This document shows, piece by piece, positions 1-12,248 of a stretch of DNA of 64,000 nucleotides. Position 1 is the first letter of the stretch, and each line of letters opens with the position of its first letter. Location of the stretch: NCBI GenBank assembly GCA_963556255.1, contig OY744616.1:28980408-29044407 (forward strand). Reading direction: 5' to 3'. The notes below the pieces were generated by a model, which searched no databases, was not told the origin of the DNA, and worked only from the letters and a program-made list of their open reading frames with translations. The position numbers and the translations under genes are program-made. This DNA comes from Allolobophora icterica. Lineage: Eukaryota > Annelida > Clitellata > Crassiclitellata > Lumbricidae.

Positions 1-229
1 GACTTTCTATGCAAAGGTAGGCCCCTACATTTTATATCATTTAGTACAATTTTATAAACTCACATTCATAGTCGCTCCTATATGAACTTCTTCATTATAC
101 TGTTCATCGCCGGGTTGGTTGAATCTTTTATACTGAACTTATGTTAAGCACATACACGGACATTATGGTTTAACAGATGCGCACATCGACACTCTAAGAA
201 GTATATTTGTAGAATGAACCTTACCTATG

Positions 230-614
230 CATAGGCGCCGACTTCTTGGGGGCCTTGGGTGCCAATGCACCCAGAGAGAAAGTTCAGTGGGTGCCTGGCA
301 CCCAGAAGAATTCAGACCCAAAATTCAATTTTTTACACCTAAGCAGTAATCTCACAACGTGAGAAGTACAACTATAACGCAAACACCCAACATTGCATGA
401 TCTCACAGTCATATTCCGTACATAAATAAATAATTTATTAATTTATTATTTAAAACAAATAAATAATAACACAGGAGCCCTTGACATGAAAACACTCTTC
501 TTTCTCCGAAAATCCGTTAAAACTCACCTACCTAAGGGGAGGGGGTATGGAAATGGAGGGAGGACCCATGCACCCAGTGGCACCCAGAGACAAAAGCAAA
601 AGTCGGCGCCTATG
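230..614. mobile_element. hAT-type MITE
   Basis: Terminal inverted repeats CATAGGCGCCGACTT and AAGTCGGCGCCTATG bound 385 bp and are flanked by a perfect 8-bp duplication TACCTATG (222-229 and 615-622). An 8-bp duplication is the mark of hAT transposases. The interior has GCACCC-rich short repeats and no coding potential. Confidence 0.85.
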
Positions 615-825
615 TACCTATGCCATTCATGTAATGTTCATCCGGGTCCCGTACTAGATCCCTTGTTATTTCTCTTGTATTCTGCTCCAAATTTTCTCTT
701 ATATAATTTAAATACCATGTGCAAACATAGATATATGTGGACTTTCATATATATTAATTTCGTCGAGGCCACTCAGATAATGAACTGTCTTTGAAAATTC
801 TAAATATATTCCAAAGTAGGCCTAC

Positions 826-1071
826 TTGACTGGATGTCTCAAAGCTGACTGTTTCTTAACAAGTGTAACTATGATTAATGCATTTCGGTTGGCGCCAGTC
901 CCAAAACTCGATAAAGGAGGGTGTTTCGCTAATCGTCTTTGTTCTGACTTAACGTCATGTACCAGAAACTGCCTGACATATTGCGTTGTCTTGTATTGTA
1001 TTTCAAAATTTATAAAGCGGCTCTACCAAGTGCCCACCAATCAGAGGCGGAGTGATGTGCGCATCAATTAA
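826..1071 (-). repeat. Degenerate LINE/SINE 3' tail
   Basis: Around 1010-1056 the minus strand reads CCGCCTCTGATTGGTGGGCA and continues to an inverted GCGG arm and TTTATAAA. This is the same tail as 40275-40322 on the plus strand. It is probably the 3' end of an old non-LTR element; the left boundary is not clear. Confidence 0.45.
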
Positions 1072-1447
1072 AATCTTGTTGGACTCCACCTTTGACGTAT
1101 GTGCTGTTCACAGTAACAGCAGTGATGGTATTAAAGGAAATGCGAAATACTCCAACGTAGGCAAATATGCGAAAAAACTTTCGACAAATAAAGATAAAAT
1201 GGTGGTTTAGTCCAAAGATTACCAACATCACCGATGCATGCTGAACGGTGTAGCGTGGCAATTGTTTTGTTATGGATTTAGTTGAAACCCAAATAGCTCA
1301 CGACAGAAGTCTTCTAACGAGACGATATTAGGATATTTTACTGAAGCATCAAATGTGAGATAATTTAAGCAGTGGTAAACGGTTCAAAAGTGTTGATAAA
1401 TTTCATATCAACACTTTAACATATCAACAATATTAATATATTTAAAG

Positions 1448-1567
1448 ATTTTGACGAGTGTGAAACCGATCAGCACAAATGTGGCCAAAAGTGCGAGAAC
1501 TCTGACGGAAGCTACGCCTGTTCCTGTCGAACAGGATTTCTGTTGAAGAACGAATATGACTGTGAAG
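1448..1567 (+). CDS. Gene 1 exon: calcium-binding EGF module 1
   Basis: This 120-nt exon lies between an AG acceptor at 1446-1447 and a GTAAGG donor at 1568. It encodes [12 protein letters not shown]..., with six cysteines and [10 protein letters not shown] as the hydroxylation and calcium signature. It starts and ends in phase 1. Confidence 0.85.
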
Positions 1568-4500
1568 GTAAGGACATCTTGTTGGATCTCCACAAATTAC
1601 AAGTTGTAGACCTATATGATGCATCATGGTGCTACGGCTATAGACGTTTCTCTGAACTGCATGACGTAGTGTTACTCGACCAATAACCTTGCTGTAAAAG
1701 TTATGAATGAAATTGTTAACTGCAGTATCATTTATTGAATGTGTTCATCAGATATTGAAGAATGTGAAAGTGGTGAACATAACTGCAGTCAAATATGTGC
1801 TAATTCTCATGGCAGCTACAAGTGTTCGTGTCAGTCGGGGTTCGTTTTAAGAAATGAGTACGACTGCGAAGGTGAGAAATATTGTGTACAGAGTTAAATC
1901 TTATCTATAATAAATAAAGTGTTAAAGAATTAGTCTTGTGCTGCTGCCTTCAGCAATTAGTAAACCGAGATCTTTTTTGTCATTCATCATTTGTCATAAA
2001 CTTTTCAATTTCTTAAAATCTACTTCTTACAGTAATTTTGATTTGTCAATTGATTGATTTCTGTCCCTTAAACTTGTGCAGATATCGACGAGTGCAGTAC
2101 CGGTCAACACAAATGTAGCCATGTATGTGAAAACGCTTACGGAACATATGCCTGCTCTTGTGCGTCGGGATTCAGCATTGTTGATGAACATGAATGCAAA
2201 GGTAAAGTTGTCTGTTGCGCAAATGTTTTGCAACATGAAGAAATCATCCTGGCGTACTTGACTATTCTTGATCTGTTTCAATCGTAAAAGGCAGTTGTAG
2301 AAAACTGAAAATGGGTTTTCAAATAACGTGGGCATGATCTGTCAAACAATGGAATGTAGTGTATTGCCAATTTTTGTAACACCGTCAGACGCGAGCTACT
2401 TTCATGATGCTTTACAATGCCAACAACTTATACGGTTTCATTGCCTTTAAGTTACTGACTGTGTCACACCTGAACAACAGAACGAAAAAAGTAAATATAA
2501 ATTCAAAGATTTATTTATAGATTTATTTTATACGTAGTCGCTTCATTGCAGATGAATTGTAGGCAGATATCTAGAAAACAAGTTAATGTCTATTGTCATA
2601 TCCTTAGGCTGTGTTTCTTTCTTATGATAGATATTGACGAATGTAGTCTGGATCTGCACAACTGTTCTCATAAGTGCGTAAACAGCCTCGGCGATTACAG
2701 CTGTGCTTGTCCTTTTGGATTTGAACTGGTAGACCAACTGAAATGTGCAGGTAAAAACCTTCCGCGGACGTATCACTTGTATAAAGTGTATTTAATGTAA
2801 AGAAACAGGCTATTTGCCAACATTCGAAGACTCTGATGTGACCTCAGAAAGATGTAAATAGTTATAAGACGTTTGTCCGCTAATCGCTTTAGATGTAGAC
2901 CGTACACATCTTGTCTTTTGCTGGCGTTCATTCACTCAGTTTCACTGTTGCCGATCACTCCATCTGGAACTCTACCTCCTCATGTTCGCAACTCTCTTAG
3001 AAAGACTGTCTTTCGTTCTAAACTGAAAACTCACCTCTCCCGGTCTACTTATGCATGGCTCTCAATGGTTACCCGGCTTCAGTGAGCACTTTTGAAGTTC
3101 GTAAGGAAGGCATTATGATCAAATTACAGCTGTATTTTATATATTGCGTTGTGAAGACTGAGGAGCTCAAGCAGCAATTCCTGTGGACGGCGGTTCCAAA
3201 TACAGGGACCAACATAAGCAAAGCTTCTAGATTGAGCAGTGACCCTGAATGTGCATGGAACAACCAGAAGGCACCTGGCAGCCGATCACAAATTGGGGCA
3301 ACTAGGCAGTGAAGAGACCAAGTCACAGAAGGTCCTAATGTATGAAGGAGCTACCCCGATGAGAGAGTTGCGCATAAGAGGAAACAGTTTGAACTGGATG
3401 TGCTGGTCACAGGAAACATATGTAGAGTCCCGAATGAAACCAGACATGTGATCAAGAGAAACGCTGAAATTTCACATAATATACAGCCGTTGTTATTGTC
3501 ATTGGATTAGGAAAAGCCCAAAATAACCACTATGAGCGCTTTTGACACTTGCTTCACGATTGTATACTGTTCGAAAGTAGAGAGTATATCGGTAAACGAC
3601 TGGTTTCGCAAAAGTGACATAATCGAAGTATAAGCTTTATACTTGAAAAAGAAGACTCCTGCCACGATTTTTTGGCAACAGATGGTACATTGCCAAAATG
3701 TTGATTGCTCAATTTTAAAGGCTCACAAAAGAAGTACGTGACAATTCCATTGCAGTTCGTTATTAGTTGATACCAAACACTTGGAGGCCGTGATCGTTGA
3801 AAACATTAGTAAAATGATGAAAAAAAACGAGTTCAAGTTTTGCTCAGCAATCTTTCAGTCAGTGAATACATGTGTTAAGATTACGGTTACGTGTCACGAT
3901 GAGTATTATCTTTCCATCCCTTGTTTCAAGTGGATTTTGCAATCTAAAATCGTGTTTATTTGTGTACGCTTATACTACACATCTGGCTTAGTCGCCTTTG
4001 CTACTCTCCAGTAGAAAGTAAAAATGGATATGCATTGACAAAAGAACAGCATAGAATCCGAGAAGTTGTACAGCTGATTGCTTTGCTTTCATTTTTTAGA
4101 AATTGAAGTTGGAGTGCCGCTTGCGCAGACCATAGCTAGCAATCCAATCACGATTGGTTCAATTCTATTTTTGACGTTTGTGGCATTCATGGCTATTATT
4201 GCATGGGTGGCTATGAAGAAGAAGAAACACCACAGCCATGCGCCGAAAGCCGGTAAGAAAACAAAACGAATATACAATATACATAACACGCAATCATTAA
4301 CGTATCAAATAATCGAACATTTAAAATAAATCAAGCAAGTTGCAATTATTGTTGCATTACAGACGGTAGAGGAGTAGAATTTTGTGATGGTTTTGAAAAC
4401 GGTTCAATTTAGACGATGAGGTGTATAAATAGTATAGGCTAAATTATGTCTGTAGTTTCGCTGCTTGAGTCGCATTATATTTCAGGTGAACAAATGCAAT

Positions 4501-4724
4501 GGCTGAACAACGACTATTCTCTGAATGACAACACAATGTTCTTCAAACGCGGCGAGGTGTCAGCGGCCAACGAATTTACTTTGCATCGTAACTACCAACC
4601 GAGCCTCAACTATGATGCGACCGACTCCTTCATGACATCAACATCTTTCTCTAATCCTTCAACAGTCGAAACTTTTGTCAGTGATAGCTTACAGGGCCAA
4701 AAATCAAGCGATACCCCTTATTAA
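1448..4724 (+). CDS. Gene 1 (3' part): EGF-repeat single-pass membrane protein
   Basis: Six in-phase exons (1448-1567, 1752-1871, 2082-2201, 2631-2750, 4100-4252, 4486-4724) give the C-terminal part of a type I membrane protein; the 5' exons lie left of the window. Exons 1-4 each encode one calcium-binding EGF module with D-[FI]-[DE]-E-C starts, six cysteines and the C-x-N/A-x4-[FY]-x-C signature for Asp/Asn hydroxylation. The fifth exon encodes a short juxtamembrane stretch, a hydrophobic helix of about 22 residues and a Lys/His-rich stop-transfer. The sixth encodes a tail of about 80 residues rich in Ser, Thr, Asn and Tyr, ending at TAA 4722-4724. All junctions are phase 1, so exons could be shuffled without breaking frame. 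No kinase domain is present. By family knowledge it is an extracellular binding or adhesion protein; the ligand is unknown. Whether it is related to genes 2 and 3 cannot be told. Confidence 0.82.
1752..1871 (+). CDS. Gene 1 exon: calcium-binding EGF module 2
   Basis: This 120-nt phase 1-1 exon has acceptor ...CAG at 1751 and donor GTGAGA at 1872. It encodes [12 protein letters not shown]..., with six cysteines. The module end LRNEYDCE closely matches module 1 (LKNEYDCE), which suggests recent exon duplication. Confidence 0.85.
2082..2201 (+). CDS. Gene 1 exon: calcium-binding EGF module 3
   Basis: This 120-nt phase 1-1 exon has acceptor TGCAG at 2081 and donor GTAAAG at 2202. It encodes [12 protein letters not shown]..., with all six cysteines and the calcium-binding D-I-D-E-C start. 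Confidence 0.85.
2631..2750 (+). CDS. Gene 1 exon: calcium-binding EGF module 4
   Basis: This 120-nt phase 1-1 exon has acceptor GATAG at 2630 and donor GTAAAA at 2751. It encodes [12 protein letters not shown]..., with six cysteines. The next exon is about 1.35 kb away. Confidence 0.85.
2870..3100 (+). mobile_element. LINE 3' ORF fragment
   Basis: The + frame has ...[21 protein letters not shown], matching the typical C-terminal end of CR1/L2-like ORF2 proteins (SFKSKLKTHLF). It is a short, decayed piece inside the last large intron of gene 1. The rest of that intron (3100-4099) shows nothing recognisable. Confidence 0.5.
4100..4252 (+). CDS. Gene 1 exon: transmembrane segment
   Basis: The acceptor is TTTTTTAG at 4099 and the donor GTAAGA at 4253. 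The exon encodes a hydrophobic helix (core [20 protein letters not shown]) followed by the basic stop-transfer MKKKKHHSH. It is 153 nt and phase 1 at both ends, consistent with the exons on either side. Confidence 0.82.
4486..4724 (+). CDS. Gene 1 last exon: short cytoplasmic tail
   Basis: The acceptor is ATTTCAG at 4485. The exon joins in phase to give ...[12 protein letters not shown]... and ends at TAA. It contains four Tyr and is Ser/Thr-rich; no catalytic domain is recognised. An AATAAA string about 240 nt downstream could serve for polyadenylation, but it lies inside an AT-rich inverted repeat. Confidence 0.75.
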
Positions 4725-4951
4725 ATTTTGCGATATTGCAAATATGAACACTTCAACAGGCTACAAGTAGGCCTAATTTGGAGATCTTGTTCTCTCAATG
4801 CTATGATGAACTGAACCTCAATAATGTGTATCATTACTGTATTTTGAACGAATTATATTTGCTCCGATATTTTCTATACTTAATATGCTTCAAATACTGA
4901 CAGAACTAATTCTTTGAACTAGTGGGTAGCGCTTTTTGCAGTTGTTAAAAG

Positions 4952-5046
4952 ATGACTATAATAACCATAAATAAAAAATAAAAAAAATTTAAAAAAGTGG
5001 TTATGTTCGATCTAATAGCCACTACGGTGGTTATTATAGTCAACTG
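4952..5046. repeat. AT-rich inverted repeat
   Basis: GACTATAATAACCA near 4952 is repeated inverted as TGGTTATTATAGTC near 5030, around an A/T-rich loop of about 60 bp. It may be a small MITE just past the end of gene 1. Confidence 0.5.
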
Positions 5047-5104
5047 TTATGGCCTATATTGATTGTTATGTGATCGCACACAGAATTAATTAGTCATAAT
5101 GTTG

Positions 5105-5160
5105 TATTTCTATGCCATACATAACATAGATTTTCTATGCCATACATAACATAGATTTAC
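5105..5160. repeat. Short tandem direct repeat
   Basis: A unit of about 25 bp starting TCTATGCCATACATAACATA occurs twice in direct succession. No function is apparent. Confidence 0.6.
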
Positions 5161-5329
5161 TGTAGGCTATATTATGAAAATTAGTTTGCAATCACCTGCA
5201 ACAAGCAAGTACTGCTTACGAATAATAATAGCCCACCATCCGTCTAACTGACTTTTTAGTGAATTTCAATCCCAACTTGAATATATGATTTGTCTCCTGA
5301 AGAAAAAGTTATAATTTTGCTAGTCATCG

Positions 5330-5700
5330 CTCCTCAGCATTTCTTGATATGTTGGACGGGTCTGACTATAAAACAACTCATTATCTTTCAATCCTGGATA
5401 AGCGTTCAAGACTTGCTCAATGTCCCTACTCTTATAGGAGCCTCGAACCCATGCTGATTTAAGTTCTTTAGTCACTCTTAACACTAGAACTGTTCTTGAT
5501 AAACGAGTTTATTCAGCTGCTGGACTGAGATTTAATAACTGTCTTTCTGTATCTATTCTTACTGCCTTATTATCTCTTGTGTTATTTTGGTCTCAACTTA
5601 AGACTCATCTTCTTCATCGTAAACGTTGTAATTGTAATTGCGTAATAATTATAATCGGAATAAATATAATGTCAAAATCATAGGATCGAATAATCGTAAT
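5330..5700 (+). mobile_element. Decayed LINE 3' end
   Basis: A degraded + frame has RVYSAAGLRFNNCLSVSI and then SQLKTHLLHRK, matching the 3' end of CR1/L2-like ORF2. An A/T-rich GTAATTGTAATTG tail follows. Confidence 0.4.
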
Positions 5701-8290
5701 CTTAAATAATCGTTAGGCATTCTATTGAAACTTATTTACCTATCAACTGGTCTAAGGAAGTTTGACTGTAACTACCTTCTCTAACCCATACAAGGTAATG
5801 TCAAACATAATTATTAAGTGTACTAAATTCTTGAAAATGTGCAATTTTGTATGTTTGCCATAAGCATGTAAGGAAAATATGTATGTTTGTTATGAGCAGG
5901 TAAAGAAGATATGGATGAAGTTATGCATAACAGATGTTGTACTAATGACATCGCTTCATCAGTTGTAATAAAAGATATATGCCGACAATTCACTGCAGTC
6001 GCTTTGTTGTTGATATCTCTAAGACTTATTGACCGATTTCAATGTGTAGTTCTGAACTCTGTAACGGGGCATTATCAAATGTCAGTTGTATTGTAGAGCA
6101 TCGGCTTCCTGTTCAGCAACGAAATTTCTTTTAAATTTGGGTTCGTAGTATATAAAACTTTGAACCCTGGTCAACCACATTACTTAAAATCAATCCTCAT
6201 ACATACAGACTACACGCATACATGTACGTACGCACATGCATAGCTACTAGCATATGCATACATTCATGCATCATGCAACATACATACAAGGCGGTTGTCG
6301 TATAATATAGAACTGCAAAGCAGTTGCGATGTTCCCTTGATAGTCAGTGCCTTCGATGACATACTTCAATACTTCATCCTCTCTCTCCTGTTATATTTCA
6401 AGTCATAACTGCACTCACTTCGTCTGCTTCCACTCACGACTCAAAACCGTTGAAATCTACACATACAAAAAACCAAGTGACTCTGCGGGATATGGAGATT
6501 CAAGGTTGTAGGCCTACTTAATGTTTCCCTTCCATTCATTCTTTCATAAAGGACATTTCTATAGCGCCACTCAAAATTGGCCGTTCTTCACCTCGCTATG
6601 GCTTATCTCGTGAATGACTTTCGAGTGGCGCTTTAGAAGTTTTAAGTTTACGATTAGCATTACTGTCTAGACTCGCCTTTACCTGTTCTAGCACACCTTG
6701 CTTTGCCCGATTTTACCTAACTACATGTAGCCCTGTAATATTTTTCAAAAGTGCTTCATGACCAGGGTTCAACAATTGACCTAAACTTAGCAACCCAAAG
6801 ATTGAAGCTGCGATTAACGTTTTCCAGTTTAAATTCATGGTAAACCTGTTCTAGTTGCCTGCGAGGTCCCTCTTCTTCTATCAATTGGTTCCAACAGCAT
6901 CAAACGCTCACCTTTAAGAAATTTTCGATCCAAAATTTTTAAGAACTCTGACGAACACCAAAAGTTTGGTGTGAATAACTAACTTTTCGAATCGTTTCGT
7001 TTGCAGTCTTTGGTACTCATCGGCATAAAAAATATTCCGTTCGAAAAGTCATTCGTCGTCGAAAAAATGATCGAATTACAAATTGGATTAAATTCCTGTG
7101 AAACTCGCTCGATTCTTTGACGCGCTAAAGCGACTTGCAATGAGAAATACGCAATTTAACTATTTTCAAGATGACGTCACAATAAGTTTAGATGGCGTCA
7201 TATAAATCCGTCACAATAAGCTCGAATATTGAACGACTTCCCATGTAATACTGAGTAGTGTAATTAATTAATTATTATTATTGATTAATAACTTGTGTTT
7301 CGTTGTTTTGAAGCACAAGGCATCAAACACTGGCGCACCAAAATCAAGCCGCAAATCAGGTCCATTTAATAAGGTACATTCGTTGGGGTAGAGACATAAT
7401 TAAACAGCTTTAATGGAGGCGTATATTTATAAAGGTTTCTCCGCAATGTAACAATTGTAGATCCATGAGTCTAATCTAAAAACTCGATCGTATACAGCGC
7501 CACTGTGCTCAGGGCAATTATAGTCGATGGTCGCTATTTAAGCGAAATCGTTGTGCAAGCCAAATTCCAGGCTGAATCCAGTCGAAAGCCACGAAAGGAT
7601 TCCGAGAAGACACGGAAACAGCCGATGGATGAAATGAGTTCAGAATAAGATGGGTTTTAGTGGAGATCAGTATACGCGAGAAAAGACATAGGACCAGTAA
7701 ACGAAATGGTGCCAAATTAAGCTCTGTACAAATTAAGTTGCAGTTGATAGAACACTATGCGAAACAACATCTAAGCCCTAAATGTCACTACTGTGAAGGC
7801 CATTAGTTTGCAGAGAATCTCAAGTGGTCTCCAGACCTCAGCCGCGAACACTTACAAGGATCCACCACACATCCGAAGTGAGTCGCAATGCCACGATACG
7901 AAGATATTAATCAGCTTCAGACTTTTGATCATAATTTACCCTGAGAGCTGGAAATACTTGAGCGTTATCTACACTGAACATTTTCTCGGCGTTTTGTGGC
8001 AACACTTAATTATATATAGTGATAACTTTAAAAAAAGCTTATAATCCATTGCACTGTAATCCATATCCATGTATATACACATTTAGAAGTCAAATAATTG
8101 GTTCCCTTGACTATTTTGATGTCGTCTAATGGTCGATGATTGCCATTTTAAATATTCAGTAGACGTGTCTGGACTGATACGGCTGTAGCTTTTCATTTAA
8201 TAGTGGCACATCTATTTGAAACTTTGTTTAATTGTGTGCGTTACAATGCCTGTAAACCTTGTTACGGTATGTGCTGTGTTACGGCGCTGT
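5700..8290. other. Intergenic, mostly unannotated
   Basis: No gene is seen. 6611-6658 has the 3' tail (GAGTGGCGCTTTAGAAG then TTTACGATTA) of the repeat family also present at 14260, 43976 and 56160. 7325-7375 has one of three copies of an interspersed CACCAAAA(A/T)CAAGCCG repeat; the others are near 38680 and 43150. The rest is A/T-rich and featureless. Confidence 0.5.
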
Positions 8291-8304
8291 AGAAATTGTC
8301 GCTT

Positions 8305-8325
8305 TCATCATCATCATCATATCAT

Positions 8326-8363
<38 letters not shown>

Positions 8364-8462
8364 ATTCATCATCATCATGAAGATGAAAATGGTGGTGACG
8401 AAGTTGGTGATCATAGGCGTAGGAGGTGGGGGTCAATTGGGGCACATGCCCCCAATATTTAT

Positions 8463-8546
<84 letters not shown>

Positions 8547-8570
8547 CGATGATGATGATGATGATGAAAA
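8305..8570. repeat. Mirrored (CAT)n and (GAT)n microsatellites around a MITE end
   Basis: A (CAT)n run at 8308-8375 is followed by a MITE left end at about 8413-8460 (CATAGGCGTAGGAGGTGGGG...) and a long (GAT)n run at 8463-8566. His-rich or Asp-rich translations here are low-complexity artefacts. Confidence 0.8.
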
Positions 8571-8723
8571 TGACAATGATGATGACGGTGAAGAGGAAGT
8601 GCAGGTCTATTTGCATGAATTGTTTAAACCGTAAAATTTTGTATTTACATTAAACGTCATTCATCGATTGTTATTAAAACCAACACTTTGTAAGTACAGA
8701 TTACGCAGCGCAGTCTTTGTTAC

Positions 8724-8848
8724 CATAGGCGTAGACTCTGGGGGGGGGGGCATAATTGAGATGGACTGTACACCCAGTGCAACAAGTGTAGAATGAATAG
8801 CCAAATACCTCCCCCCCCCCCATATATTTCGGACAAGTTTGCCCATTG
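8724..8848. mobile_element. hAT-type MITE, CATAGGCGTAGACT family
   Basis: The left end is CATAGGCGTAGACTCTGG and the right end GGACAAGTTTGCCCATTG. The flanking 8-mers TTTGTTAC and TTTGTTAA differ at one base. It has poly-G and poly-C internal runs. It belongs with 48753-49495 and 62929-63067. Confidence 0.72.
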
Positions 8849-8859
8849 TTTGTTAACTA

Positions 8860-11590
8860 TACGCCTATTCCACAGAATTAAGAATGTGACGTATTAATTT
8901 TATCAGTAAATTCCCATTGAACCACATTTGTCACACATCAGTTGCTGGTTGTATTTATATTAAATGGAGACTTGCACCAACTGTAACTCGTTTTAAACAA
9001 AGTCGTGCAATGATTTTGTGTAGTGTGAGAACATAGATATCTCTTTACAAACATTGATTGCTAATTTGTATATCTTTTTATACCTATTTTGTAGCATTTT
9101 CAAGATGAGAACTTAATCGGTAAAGCCGCGTAATAACGAACTAAAACAATTAAGTATAAGAAAGCGCTTTTGAATCGAAAATAACTTCTACGGATATCTT
9201 ATTAGGAAACTGGCTTTCAGAACCCACATGGAATCTACTTCAGCATGTTGATATCATGTTGCATTAAACTACTACAATAATCATACATTGTGTTTATACG
9301 CTAATGCTCTGTCAATATTTCGCTTCTGATTCCGTCCCTTGTTGTAGAAACGTTGGTTACGCCTGAGATCGCGCATTAGAACATTTCTATAGCCTACTCC
9401 ATTATGCCACCTAATAGTCGTTGTATAGGGGCCTGCGTCTCTTGCAGTGAACCATGTAACAAAGCAATCATTGAGCGCTCTTTTGCTGAGTAAACCAATG
9501 CAATACTAAGAACTCGTTACAGCGGAATATCACTGAATATTCATTCTTATTCAGTCATTAGTCTTTTAAAATCAGCATAGCATTTCATAAATGGAGCCTC
9601 AGTCGAAGGCGTCGAACAATTCTGTAAATAATATGCTTAAGGTTACTACACCGTGACCACCACCGCGATTTACCAAGCAATGCTTCGTAATACTTTGCTG
9701 CAAATGTTGAAATTTTCATGTACATGTACATAATATTATTATGATTTTGGTGACCGCTGAGATGGAGTAACTGAGAGAAAGCTAACGTATTTATCTAAGC
9801 TTTATACATTATGGCGATGAAGAAGACTGATCACGTCCTAATATGCCGAGACTGAGAAAAAGAGGTCGCTCACACTTCATAAAAATGGCTGCCTCTCAGG
9901 CTAACCTAAAGGTCTCCTCCTTTCTTCCTCCGTTTCCTTCTCTTCTTCCTCTTCATAGTCTTCTCCTACTTCTTCCTCTTCTTCTATACATCATGAGATG
10001 ACGTGTAAGGCGTTACTCAACCGTTACCCCAAATACGGTGTGTAAGCAAGTGTTTTCAGGCGATCAAGCCTGTGAATACACAATTGCTGTACACAACCAA
10101 AGACTGAAAAAAAACGGTTCTCTTCCTTTACAAGAAAAGACCTTCTCTTCCTGATTCCAAAAGATTAGTAGAATAAGGAATCCTCAAATAAGGTATTTAG
10201 AATCGAATGCAACTTTAGTGCTTTTGACAGTAGACCCCATCTGTTGCCTTCCAGCACGTGCCATAATTATCTACACAGGCCATGGCATATTATGCCAGCG
10301 CCTCCGTGGAGTCAAACCGGATTCAGTTTTCCTTAGCCTTCATGCGCCTACCAACCTATCATTAGCAAAGCCAAGCGGTCACCAAAATCATGATATGATA
10401 GGTAGTGTACCTGAGGTACGGTCTCTCTCGTGGTGAACTCAGCTCAGCGTAGTCGTATCGCGATAATTCTTTTATCTTGCCCTTCTTCAGCGCTGTATGA
10501 AGAAGGGCAACATCTCGTTCAAGGTTCCTTCTCGACGACTATAGACATTATGGTCTAAGGTTGACCACGTGGTCTTCGCAAAAACTCCTCAGGGGCTCGT
10601 TCATTGTGGCAAAATATTCTCAGCTTTTTTCGCCGCTAACTTCCTTGTTAGAGGCCATTCCACTATGCGACACCTGTGGACGCATTGGGTAACTTTACAG
10701 CTCTGTAACTTCTCAGTAAGTTAAGCAAAAGTGAAGTAAATATAGGTAAAGTTAGAAAAGGTTATCACTCAGTTATTGCACGACTGCATACGAACAATAG
10801 TCCTCAGAGGCTTGGTCATGGGATTGGACAATCCCAAACCCAATTCGGAAACATTAAACTGCAGTCCAACAATCCTGGACAGCTGACCGGACAATCCTGA
10901 TTCATGGCATGTATTCACCCAAGATATCTCTTTCACATGAAGCAACCATATTCGAATCCTCGCAGTAGAACTTAGAGCCAGGCGCATTAGCAATCTGCCC
11001 TCGTAGAGCACTGTAGTCATACGTTTCGTAATTTATGGGCTGACATCACACACTTGTCATGTCAACCACACTGCGTTGAACCACGTACTCACGTGGAAAT
11101 TTGTTGCTCACAGTCTACATTGCTTTACTTTTTCATACTACCGTAGAGAATACTTGTACATGTTTTGTCAACCCTTCAGCGTACGTTCTGGTGTGCTGCA
11201 AAAGAGGGGCTTTGTTAGCAGATCGGGTCCTTTAAAGCCATGCTTCACAGAACACGAGGTTATGCATAATGTTAAGAAAATTTAGCCTCGGCCGTCGACG
11301 CAATAGGCTCTTTAAAAGCTATGCAAACCATTGAAAGTGACTTCGCATGATGTCTGACTACAGCGAACAGGACCTAGTGTACAAGTTTTGATCAAGTAAG
11401 ACGTGTTTAGTGGTTGGCTGACGCGTTGGGAATTTTCAGGAGGTTTCCTGTGTGTCTAGATTTAAACAACGTACTTATAAAACTGCACTAAATCAATTCG
11501 GTTGATCGAGATTTATTCACTTAAACAGGAAGTCGTGACAGATTTTGTAGAGTATGAAAGGCTAATGGCCTTGGGCATGACCTCACTGGA
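8860..11590. other. Intergenic, no gene seen
   Basis: The sequence is A/T-rich with only short chance ORFs. 10478-10510 can form a hairpin (TGCCCTTCTTC / GAAGAAGGGCA). 10435-10560 weakly resembles 37230-37320 (CTCGGCTGAGCGTAGCCGTG), possibly an old repeat. Nothing else is recognised. Confidence 0.5.
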
Positions 11591-11765
11591 TACCTACCTA
11601 CCTACCTACCTACCTACCTACCTACCTACCTACCTACCTACCTACCTACCTACCTACCTACCTACCTACCTACCTACCTACCTACCTACCTACCTACCTA
11701 CCTACCTACCTACCTACCTACCTACCTACCTATCTATCTACCTACCTACCTACCTACCTACCTAC
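11591..11765. repeat. (TACC)n microsatellite
   Basis: About 44 tandem TACC/CTAC units, with minor TATC variants toward the right end. Confidence 0.95.
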
Positions 11766-11934
11766 TTTCATACCTAATTATACCTATTTCCCTACCTACC
11801 TACATGCCTACCTACCTGCCTGTCTGTCTACCTACATAAATAACTAAGTAAGACATAAGACATAATTTATTTCAGTAACCAAACGTTTCACAATTAACTC
11901 AAAACATACAGTGATAGCAGATCAAAGTACCTAG

Positions 11935-12147
11935 TTGCATGCATACATGCATACATGCATGCATGCATGCATGCAGGCATACATACATACATACATACAT
12001 ACATACATACATACATACATACATACATACATGCATACATGCATACATACATATATACATACATACATACATACATACATACATACATACATACATACAT
12101 ACATACATACATACATACATACATACATACATACATACATACATACA

Positions 12148-12181
<34 letters not shown>

Positions 12182-12248
12182 CATACATACATACATACAC
12201 ATACGTATGTACATACATATACATACATACATACATGCATACATATAT
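11935..12248. repeat. (CATA)n microsatellite, left part
   Basis: A long CATA array with GCATGCAT variants at the left. It ends at the hAT-like element at 12257. The matching array resumes on the far side at 15121. Confidence 0.95.

Noticed and set aside
8296..8653. Asp-, Met- and Ile-rich ORFs in both strands
   Set aside because: They are translations of the (CAT)n/(GAT)n microsatellite and have no other coding evidence.
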